From Knoxdaviesia capensis (Eukaryota > Ascomycota > Sordariomycetes > Microascales > Gondwanamycetaceae), in assembly GCA_001510575.1 (NCBI GenBank), contig LNGK01000002.1:2778144-2842143 (forward strand): a stretch of 64,000 nt of DNA. Direction: 5' to 3'. This document shows, one piece after another, positions 22,657-31,338 of the stretch (position 1 is its first letter; every line of letters starts with the position of its first letter). The notes beneath the pieces were generated by a model. That model was not told the origin of the DNA and ran no database searches. It worked only from the letters and a program-made list of their open reading frames with translations. The position numbers were made by a program, and so were the translations under genes.

Positions 22657-23532
22657 GCGGGCGCCATACAGCTGTTCTGATTTTCTTTTCTTGTATATCA
22701 CCGAATCCGGATGCATGGCATTCGCTGCCCGGATGGTTTCTGTATAGTATATTTCCTCACGATTTATGAAGACTACCTACATAGAGGGCCGCCCAACACC
22801 GAATATATCCCAAAAGCACCACATAGAACATGCACATATCAAAGTTTAAGAGAGCATAGCGGGAGAAGTGTGTAGAAAACCCGTCAAACAATCACGATTC
22901 AAGGCCAATCCATGGAAAAATAGCCGGCGATCCAAAAACAACCCTAAACAGGACTCACACACCCCATCGCCACCAAAGCAGAAGAAGCATAACCAACGTT
23001 AAAATGGAAGGCAAAAAACGGGGGGATAAACGAAACCGGGAACATGAACAACAATCAGAGTGCGAAACGCGGATTAAATGAAAATCAGAAACAGCACGGG
23101 GTAATAACACAAACGCATAAACACACAAAAGCACACAAAACAGGAGCCTCAGGAAACATGACCCGTCTCGAAGAAGAGGCGGGGAGAAACACGAGACAAG
23201 ATGGAAACAACAGCGAGAACAACCCAGGCATGAAAGCCACAGGAAAAAAAAGAAAGAAAAAAACATCCACGACACCCAAAAACAGAAGATAAAAAGAGTC
23301 CACGCCTGTTTATACCTGGAGAGTATATACACCAGCGTTCCCAGCTATTCCACCCAGCCAGCCCGAGTCATAAAAAAAGGATCCCGAAAAAAAAAAAGAA
23401 AAGAAAAGAAGAGGAGTTAGGGTATTCATTGGAATATGGGAGGGGGGGTTTTTTTTTTTTTGGTGAGTTTACAGTCTCGAAGAGGGGTATTAGATTGAGT
23501 AGAGGAATAACAAAAGCATGGAGTCTTTTTTT
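22657..23532. other. Convergent 3' spacer
   Basis: This lies between the ends of the PPR gene and the SAP-like membrane protein gene. No gene is seen. A telobox AACCCTAA is at 22940-22947 and a TTAGGGTA at 23417-23424. A-rich stretches at 23245-23265 and 23365-23412 and a T run at 23450-23461 probably belong to 3' regions. Confidence 0.5.
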
Positions 23533-25090
23533 TTACTTCCTCAGCGCGGCGTCGTACACGCTCACCAGGCCGGTGATGGCGGTGCCGACCAGCACGCCCT
23601 TCCAGCCGCCGTACACGGCGCTGTTGATGCGGGTGACGGCCAGCTTGTCAACAAAGCCGTACACGGTGGCGCCCTGGGCGTAGACCACGTACGAGACGAG
23701 GGCCTTGGCAATGCTGAAGGTGAGCGGGTCGACGGCGTAGTCGGCGTGGCTGGACGAGCGGCGGCGCGACGACGAGCGCGCGGTGGTCAGGTTGTAGAAG
23801 TAGCCGACGGTGGTGGGGATCACGACACTGGTGGCGAGCCACAGCAGCGCGGGCGACCAGAACGAGGCGGTCAGCAGCAGGAAGGCGTCGGGCAGGTACA
23901 CGGGCACGGCGGGCGAGTGGACCAGGTCGACGGCCGGCACGGTGAAGGCGTAGCGGTTGGGGATCAGCTCGGGCCGCAGGTACCACAGCTCAAAGGCCGA
24001 CACCGTCAGGATGACCGAGGCGATGGTCGACAGCGTGTCGCGCGTGGCCTCGGTGGCTTCGGTGATGCGCGACTCCTGGTAGATCGAGCTGACGCGCTCG
24101 CGCACCGCCAGCGCGCCGCGGTCGACGGCGTGGGCCACATCGGCGGGCGTGGTGGGGAGAGGAATGCGGCGGGCGAGGGCCAGGGCGCGGGCAGGAGTGC
24201 GCAGAGCCGACGTGGTGACGGATTCTTCCCTAGAGTTGGGAACGCACGCGTGCACGGGTTAGCAGGGCGGGCGGGATGGTGATGCGCCAAGCTGCGCAAT
24301 ACGAACACACAAAACACCAGCCAACTTACTCAACAGGGACGACAGCAGTCGACGTCGAGGCCAGCTCCTCGGGGGCCTTTGTGATTCTCCGCTTGGCGAC
24401 CTTGATGATGGCGTCCTCCTTGGGCGCGACCGGAGCCTCCTTCTTGATGGGCGAGCCCGAGCCGGAGGCCTTGGCGCGGCTGTTGAAGTATCCCGACAGC
24501 TTGGGGTCGGACGCCAGCACGGTGGAGTTTTCGGCCAGGAACTCGTCGAGCGACACTTCCAGTTCGGTCTTCTTGAGGCTCTCGTAGCTAGCAGGGGAGG
24601 CAGTGGCGAAAAAAAGGGTTAGAGTCGCAAACAAAACCAGAGCTTGTGTGAGTAGGGCGCGCGGCGCGCATAAAAAAAACAAGCGCGAACGCAAGCGCCG
24701 GCGCAAGTTGCGAACGACGTAAGAGTGAGGTGAGGCGACCCCCCCCAAAGACTTTGCGACAACCTTCATGGAATCCGGGACGACCAACCACGGCAGGAGT
24801 TCGCGTGGTCCGGGGGAAGGGTGCGCCACCGGCAGGCACCCGGCTTGGAGATCCGGGCCGCCCTTGTTTTTTTTTTTTCTTTGCGACGCGCTCGCGCGTA
24901 ACCGGGCCGGGACAGACAAGGCCCCCCAAGCCGAAAAAAAAGGGCCACCAAACGCGGGGGACGGAAGATTTATATATATAAATATATAAAAGAAAAAAGA
25001 AAACATGACTTACTTCTTCATGCCGACAGTATCAGCAAGCTCAACAAGATCGCTCTTGCGCTGACCGCGCAGCCACGAGTTCGACGACAT
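23533..25090 (-). CDS. Membrane protein with SAP/HeH-like N-terminus
   Basis: Three exons (25090-25014, 24587-24330, 24229-23533) encode 343 residues. Intron 1 is 426 bp, long for this window; intron 2 is 100 bp. The N-terminus, MSSNSWLRGQRKSDLVELA followed by the D-T-V-G-M-K-N-Y-E-S-L-K-K block, looks like a helix-extension-helix (SAP/LEM-like) motif split by intron 1. A Lys/Ser/Pro linker with basic KVAKRRITKAP follows. The C-terminal half has hydrophobic stretches around STIASVILTVSAFELWYL, a long one in PDAFLLLTASFWSPALLWLA with the next ~15 residues, and VLVGTAITGLVSVYDA, with a Ser/Arg-rich loop between them; I expect three or four membrane segments. A small DNA-binding-type motif ahead of membrane helices recalls inner nuclear membrane proteins such as Heh/Man1, but I do not recognise a named family. 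The nuclear envelope site is an inference. Confidence 0.7.
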
Positions 25091-25890
25091 TGCAGGTAGA
25101 AAAAAAAGGGGAGACTTGTTGAAGAATTAGGGTGAGGGTGGCAGCGCGCAGCAAGTGGACAGAGCAAAAACAAGGGGAAAAAAAACAAGCGTGAAGAATG
25201 TTTTTATTGTTGTTATTGTTGTGGTTGTTGTGTTTGGGGATTGAGCAAAAAAAGGTGAGATCACGATGTGATGGTGATAAGAGGGGGAAGGAAAAGGAAG
25301 CACAGACGATGCAGAGTAACGATGGAGGGGAGATGGAAATAAGGAAGAGGGAAAAAGTTCAGGATAAGAGCAGGAGAAAAAAGAAAACAGAAGACGACCA
25401 GGGGAACGGGGGGGGAGAAAACGAGAAGAGAGGAAAAGAAGAAAATAACAGAGATGAGATGAACATAACAACAACACACTCAGCAAGAAAAAAGAAAAAG
25501 ATTAAAAAATTCCGGTATTTTTGTTTCTTTTCGGTGTTTTTTTGAGGGGCGCGTGAAGGCCCAAAAGAATGCCGACGGGCCTAAAAGTCATTTACGCTGT
25601 GGCTCAACTTCCTGGTGTATTTACATGTCAGCACACTTCTGGCCGCCACTCTATTGGCTGGCACCGATGCGTTTTGTTGTTTATGGCGGGCACATCAGTG
25701 AAAGGCCCCGAAAACTCAGATAGTGCATACCCGTGGGGTACAGGGCTGGACACCAGGGTTCGGTGAGGCTGCAAGTCCCGATACGTACCCACCTAACACC
25801 CCTCTCCAAGCCGGCCAAAATGTCGGTGGCTGGGGAAACGTGGCGCTTGTCTGCATTGTGCTTTGTCACCCGCATGCAACCTCTTCCGGA

Positions 25891-25899
25891 TTAGGGTTT
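25891..25899. promoter_or_regulatory. Telobox-like motif
   Basis: TTAGGGTTT occurs once. About 260 bp to the right an AAACCCTAA lies at 26157-26165. Both lie downstream of the P450 stop codon and upstream of the SAP-like gene. Confidence 0.35.
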
Positions 25900-26156
25900 G
25901 GACCCTGTGATTGGACGGCGGCGATTAAATTGCGACCAGTGAGTCTCGCTGTATCCGGGGCCATTGTGTTGGCTTGGTGATGCAGGAACAACAGCCTGAT
26001 CACATCGGTGTCTTGGTCGTGGCCTATGGAGGCTGCAGTTGTCTACCTTGAGGAGAGACGCGTTTGGAGAGCACATCGGTGGAAAAACAAATAGGAAATC
26101 GCAATAATTGAACGTGAACGTAACGTAATTGCCGACAGACAAAGACCCCAGTGACC

Positions 26157-26165
26157 AAACCCTAA
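26157..26165. promoter_or_regulatory. Telobox-like motif
   Basis: AAACCCTAA is a full match to the telobox core. It lies 146 bp beyond the P450 stop codon and about 1.07 kb upstream of the SAP-like start codon. Confidence 0.35.
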
Positions 26166-26310
26166 GTAACCCGAAGAGCAGTAACACATCACCACCAACA
26201 CGCGCAAGTAAGAGAAAAAAACAGCTGTGTCTTACAGAGGAGATGAGATTCCTACCCCAAATACACCCACGACACCAGAAACATCCTAACCCAAGCACAC
26301 AACAGAACCC

Positions 26311-28619
26311 CTACTCAACATCCCCAAACAGCTCCTCGCCGCGCTTGAAAATCCGCAGCGCCACGGACTCGCCCGACGCCAGCTTGAGCGTGATGATGCT
26401 CGCCGCGCGGTCGAGCTTGCCCTGCGCCTCGCTGAAGGCCTGCTTGTACAGCGTCTTCCGCGCGGCCGGGTCCATGGCCGCCACATCGGCGTCCTTGGCG
26501 GCCACGGCCAGCTCGACGGAGTGGTGGCGGAACACCACGGCCAGCGCGGCCACGATCTCGACCTGCGCGATGCGGCGGCCGAGGCACGAGCGCGCGCCGT
26601 CGGAGAACGGGATGTACGAGCCGCGCACCGGCCGGAACAGCTGCGCGCTGGTGGTCGGCTCGCTGGGCCCGCCGAACTCGTCGGCGTCCTCGTCGCCGCC
26701 GCCGCCGCCGCCGCCGCCGCCAGCCGGGGCCTCGGCCAGGATCCAGCGGCTCGGCACAAAGTCGTCCAGGTCGTGCGCGGCGCCCGTGCGCTGGCTCTTC
26801 TGCGCCGTCGGCCAGCTGCGCGGGTTGCGGTGGGCCGGGACTGAGTGCATCAGGATGTAGGTGTGGCGCGGGATGACCACCGGCACGCCGTCGATGGTCA
26901 GCCTCGTCGACGCCGCCGACAGCTTGGGAATCTCGGCCACCGACGGCATCAGCCGCAGCGTCTCGTTCATGACCGCGCCGACGGTGCTGGCCAGCAGGGC
27001 GTTGATCGACTCCTCAAACGACCACGTGGCCGGGTCGCGGTCGCCGAACAGCGTGTCGATGTCGCGCTGCATGCGGCGCTGCTCGGCCGGGTGCATGGCC
27101 AGCAGCACAATGGCGAAGTGAAGCGCGTTGGCCGTGGTTTCGTGGCCGGCCACCAGCATGATGAAGGCGTTGCCGAGCACGTCGGACCGGCTGAGCACCG
27201 GAGTCTTCGCGCGGCTCAGCGCCTGCTTCTCGGATTCCTGGCGCTGCGACTCCTCGTGCAGCGAGCGGGCGAGGCTGCCCATCAGGTCCATGCCGCTGTC
27301 GGTCTTCTTACCCTCGTTGAGCTGTTCAATGCGGTCATCGAGCATTTCGTTCATGTACTGGGCGTAGTTGACGCCGGCGGCGTAGGCTGCCTTGGTGGCC
27401 TTGGTGGGGATCAGGTCTGTGGGGGGGGAGGAGCGTATAGGGTTAGTAAGGGCTCGGGATACAGAGACAGAGGAGAGAGAGTGACGAAGAGCCAGCAACG
27501 TACTCAGAAGCCAGCCGGGGAGAAATAGCAGCAGCATGATGTAATGCAGCATGTCCGCCACAGACTTCGAGAAGCTCAGCGAGTGGCCAGCCGGCGGCGT
27601 GGCAGAAGCGTACTTGACGAGACGGGGGTCGGTATCGGCAGGCAGTGTCTGGCCGGGCCACACCAGCCGCAGACCAAAGCCAACGTATGCGATGATGTTG
27701 AGCGCAAGCTGCATCGTATCCTGGTCGACAGTGGTGATGACACGACGGGCGTCCGCATCTTCGCCGGCCTTCTCACCCCCCTCCTTGGCCGTCCACTGCA
27801 TCAGCATGCCCTGGGCCTGCTCGATGGCGACCTGGAACACCAGCGCCGCGTTGCGCTCGTTGAAGCTCGCCGACGTCACCTTGCGGTGCAGCCGCCACAC
27901 GGCGCCCTCGGTGGTCAACACGTTCAGGCCGTACTGGTTGAGGATGAAGTACTGCGACACGTTCTTCGGGAAGGCGTCGCGCCGCTGCGTGATCTGGTGG
28001 ATGGCATCGGCGCTGCACGTAAACAGCGTGATGTTGTAGGGCGACACCGTCAGGAACGTGTCGCCGAATTTGGCGTAGATGGCCTTGTGGTTGTTGTAGG
28101 TCCAGTTGGGCGTCATGACACTGGAAGGGGACGCCGGTTAGAAATGCTGGAAGCGATGGAGCAGCGGAGGAGGCGAGACCTACGGGAGCCAGTCTTGATA
28201 TACACGCTCAGGGGCTAGCTTGATGATTGGTATCAGGAGGCCGGAGAGGAGCTCCCACACCAGCCAATGTGGTGCACATGCTGTGAGAATTAACGGAGTT
28301 AGGGTCCAGGGTTAGCCGGAGTGTTAGGGTTATAATTCCAAGCGTGAGATTCCGTTTCACTCTGGCGTCCCGCGCTGACACCACTTGGATGATCCTGAAG
28401 AGTTCCCCGCTCCCTCCGGAGATGTGGATGTATGGAGAAGTCGCCCCAGAACAGCACGAAAAGCAACGACAGCAGAGACTCACGCAGGACAACAAAGCTG
28501 AGGCCCGACCGCCGGGCGATGCCGATGTTTGTGTGGAGGCTCCAGTAGGCCGTGAACCAGGCATAGGCGGCTCCGGCGCCGAGCAGGCCGAGGACGGTGG
28601 ACAGCGAGATTGTGATCAT
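26311..28619 (-). CDS. Cytochrome P450 monooxygenase
   Basis: Four exons (28619-28484, 28280-28184, 28120-27504, 27416-26311) give 651 residues. The first exon codes for an N-terminal membrane anchor (ISLSTVLGLLGAGAAYAW), so the enzyme should sit on the ER. The usual P450 signatures are in order: I-helix AGHETT, K-helix ExxR in NETLR, the PERF-like region DFVPSRW, and the haem loop FSDGARSCLG (554-563) with Cys561 as the iron ligand. A Gly-rich, acidic insert (nine Gly, then DEDADE) sits between DFVPSRW and the haem loop and makes the protein longer than the usual 500-550 residues. The third intron (27417-27503, 87 bp) has no stop and keeps frame, so unspliced RNA would add 29 residues. The family and substrate are unknown. 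No pathway neighbours are evident. It is divergent from the DHODH gene. Confidence 0.87.
27417..27503 (-). other. In-frame, stop-free intron in the P450 gene
   Basis: The donor GTACGT is at 27503, a CTAACCC branch region follows, and a polypyrimidine tract ends in CACAG at 27417. Length is 87 bp, divisible by three, with no stop. Splicing gives GWLLNLIPTKATKAAY, which reads like normal P450 sequence; retention would insert a Ser/Leu-rich 29-residue stretch. Confidence 0.8.
28299..28331. promoter_or_regulatory. TTAGGG motif cluster in P450 intron 1
   Basis: Within 33 bp are TTAGGGTC, CAGGGTTAG and TTAGGGTT. They lie in the first intron (28281-28483) of the P450 gene. They could be regulatory or partly a by-product of CTAAC-type branch sequences on the minus strand. 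Confidence 0.4.
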
Positions 28620-29806
28620 TGAGGGCGACGGTAGCCACTGAGGAGCGATAGATATATATGGGGGACGAGCCGGGATCTAGGCCGTTCACGAGACAGACGT
28701 GAGACAGGGCACAGAGAGGCGGAAGCGGCGCCGATAGGCCAAGACGATAGGGAGGGATAAAAGAGACACAGAGGGCAAGCAATCGAGGTTCTTTGTTGCA
28801 CGATATCAGATCACAAGAGGACGAACGCACGCAAGTCTCACCAAGATGAACGAACACACGTGGGAGCAGAAGAGAAGATACACAGGACAAAAGGACGAGA
28901 GGAGGAGAAAAGAACAGAAGATCAAACTAACTATCTAAAACGAGACACGGGAGGAGAAAAAAGAAAAGGGTTCTGTGCTCAATCAATCCTACTGTACAGT
29001 ACATAGTGTAGTCTGGCGATCTCCGACCCTCCAAAATCCGCCAGGGCCCCGTAGCGAAACTGAAGGGCCCGGAAAATACCACTGACTGACTGACTCCAGG
29101 CTGACTCAGCGGGCGGCGGCCGAAAGAACGTAGCATCAAAGAAGCGACGAAGCCAATGACATCCCACGCAAACAAATCAACCCGTCCCGTCTGAAACTCG
29201 ACGGTGTCTCTCCACCATCACGGACCCTCTGCATATCTGACCTTAGAGCCTTCCGAAGCATCACGGATCTCACCCATTTTTCTTTCTGATTTTTCAATGT
29301 CGGCGGACGAGCTTACTGACACGGAACCAAAAACGAGAAGCACTTCAATGTTCGTGTGTGTATCACCGTGTTAACACGGGTGGTGGTCTCGATCATGGCG
29401 CTCTTCCACCCCCCATTTTCGGCGCATCGGGGCCGTCCCAGCACATGACCATGAGACAGAACGGAGACATGCACTGTAACCGTGCAAACAAAGAATTTTT
29501 TCTATCGCTCAACCCCGAAAACTCCATGTCGGGGCCTGTGATTACTCCGACTCGGGTCATCTCATCCATCGTCTAACCCTAACACCAGCGCCGTTAGGGT
29601 CCGGCCGCCTTCCCCGCTTCGCGGCATGTCCCGTTATCTGCTTATCGGGGAGATATGCAAGTATCGGGGGCTATCAGTTAGAGAAACATCACCAGCTTCA
29701 AAAAGCCTGGGAAACTTGCCGTCCTTGGCTCGCTTGAGTGTGGTTTCTTTGTTTTCTAGCTTTCCACCCCTTCCTCACCACCGAAAAGATACTATTACAC
29801 ATCTAA
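28620..29806. promoter_or_regulatory. Divergent promoter region, P450 (-) / DHODH (+)
   Basis: These 1.19 kb lie between two start codons. The P450 side is purine-rich on the + strand (CT-rich leader). On the DHODH side a telobox pair lies at 29575-29600, about 210-230 bp before the ATG. No gene is seen inside. Confidence 0.5.
29575..29600. promoter_or_regulatory. Inverted telobox pair upstream of DHODH
   Basis: AACCCTAA (29575-29582) and TTAGGGT (29594-29600) face each other across 11 bases, a possible dimer site. The distance to the DHODH ATG is about 210 bp, typical for a fungal promoter element. Confidence 0.5.
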
Positions 29807-30757
29807 ATGGCTCCCCCACGCCTTCTCTTCGACCCGCCGCTGCTCAACTCCGCCTGTCCGTGGGCCACCGACCGGGCCGATCTGGCCCCGCTGTACGCGA
29901 GCCCGGCCACCGGTGCCGTGACGACCCGGACCAGTCTGCTGAAGGGCTTCGGCCACAATGACGCCGTGCACCAGTTCCGCTTCTTCCCGCCCGCTGCTGC
30001 TGCTGCTGCTGCCGCCGCGACCACCGCAGACCTCGGGAGCGGGGCCGTGGCCTCCGTAAACTCGCTGGGCTACAGCCCGCTGCCGCTGACGGCGTACCTG
30101 GACCTGATCCGCGAGCTCGCGGCCGCCGGCGGTCCGGGCAAGCCGTTTGTCGTCAGCGTGACGGGGTCGCCGGCCGACATGGCGGCCTGCTACAGCGAGG
30201 TGGCGGCGCTGGCGCGCGAGCTCCCGACGACCCCGCTGGCGCTGGAACTCAACCTGAGCTGCCCGAATATCCCGGGCCTGCCGCCGCCGGCCTACGACGG
30301 CATCGCGCTGGCGGCGTACCTCGCGGCCCTGCCCGCCGATCCCGAGATCCCCATCGGGCTGAAGACGCCGCCCTACACCCACTACGCGCAGTTCGGCATG
30401 CTGGTCGCGGCGCTGACCACGGCCGCCGCCAAAATCAGCTTCCTGACTGCGACCAACACACTGGGCTCGACGCTGCTGCTCGATGGCGACAACCTGCCCG
30501 CGCTGCCGGGGCTGGGCATTGGTGGTATGGCCGGCCCGCCGCTGCACCCGCTCGCGCTGGGAAACGTGCGCACACTCCGCACGTTGCTGGACGCCGATCC
30601 CATGCTCGGCCATATCGACATCATCGGCGTTGGCGGCGTGTCGGATGCGGCGGGGTTCAAGCGGATGCAGACTGCGGGAGCGAAGTATGTCGCGCTGGCT
30701 ACGGCGCTGGGCCATCAGGGCGTCGGGGTGTTCGAGAAGATCTTGGCGGGTTTGTGA
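29807..30757 (+). CDS. Class 1A dihydroorotate dehydrogenase-like flavoprotein
   Basis: An intronless gene of 316 residues. It is a TIM-barrel flavoprotein of the dihydroorotate dehydrogenase family. LELNLSCPNIPG (about 147-158) is the class 1 active-site region, with Cys152 in the place of the catalytic base Cys of class 1A enzymes; FMN-phosphate loops are GVGGVSDAAGF and AKYVALATALG near the C-terminus. No presequence or membrane helix is present, and the length equals soluble class 1A enzymes (about 311-316), which use fumarate, rather than the longer mitochondrial class 2 enzymes usual in filamentous fungi. An Ala run (eight or nine Ala, near residue 65-73) is inserted after FRFFPP. A role in pyrimidine synthesis is possible, but such paralogues in fungi may have other substrates. 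It converges on the rhodopsin-MFS gene. Confidence 0.8.
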   Translation: MAPPRLLFDPPLLNSACPWATDRADLAPLYASPATGAVTTRTSLLKGFGHNDAVHQFRFFPPAAAAAAAAATTADLGSGAVASVNSLGYSPLPLTAYLDLIRELAAAGGPGKPFVVSVTGSPADMAACYSEVAALARELPTTPLALELNLSCPNIPGLPPPAYDGIALAAYLAALPADPEIPIGLKTPPYTHYAQFGMLVAALTTAAAKISFLTATNTLGSTLLLDGDNLPALPGLGIGGMAGPPLHPLALGNVRTLRTLLDADPMLGHIDIIGVGGVSDAAGFKRMQTAGAKYVALATALGHQGVGVFEKILAGL

Positions 30758-31338
30758 ACGGGGGAAGACATGACATGATGTATGATGATAGCATATTTTC
30801 CACGGCACACAGCCATCCAATTCACTCACACGAGAACCATGGCTCTTCAGAAGTTTAACGCATTACTATCATTCATTTCTTCGTAGGTGTAAATCTAACC
30901 TATGTATAGAGTCATAACAGAGGAAATCATCAGATGCTCCAAGAGAAAACAAGACCACTGCACTGCCGGTCCAAATCTCCATGGCCAGGGGTATGCACAC
31001 GAAAATGTATATCATCTATATACAGAAATAGAAAGGAAAGAGAAAAAAAAACACTCGCTCCCATCCATGCATCGTAAGACGAGTCGACAAAGGGAATGAA
31101 GGAAAAGGAAATGTAAGGCACACCATGATCAGAGCAGGGAAAAAACATAAAACGAATCATCTCAGAGGCTGGGGTCATTTCGTCAGTATCATCACGCTAA
31201 ATAGGGGATATCGGTAGATGGAGATCTGTGGGTTGATAAAATGGAAGCGAAAGGAAACCCGAGACAGTTAGGACGGGTTGTGGTAGATACGAGGAGGTTC
31301 AGGAGGGAAGAACACGGGAGGGGGAGGTTGGAAGTCGA
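30758..31338. other. Convergent 3' spacer
   Basis: These 581 bp lie between the stop codons of the DHODH and rhodopsin-MFS genes. No gene is seen. An A-rich purine stretch lies at 31020-31060. Confidence 0.5.

Larger units (their letters stand above)
25091..26310. other. Spacer between the SAP-like gene and the P450 gene
   Basis: The segment 25120-25480 is purine-rich on the + strand and is probably the CT-rich leader of the minus-strand gene upstream of 25090. Telobox motifs lie at 25891-25899 and 26157-26165. No open frame shows a domain. Confidence 0.5.

Noticed and set aside
29795..30829. Long open frame (344 codons) on the minus strand opposite the DHODH gene
   Set aside because: It mirrors a GC-rich real gene, has no domain and a biased Arg/Gly/Ala/Gln composition typical of antisense shadow frames.
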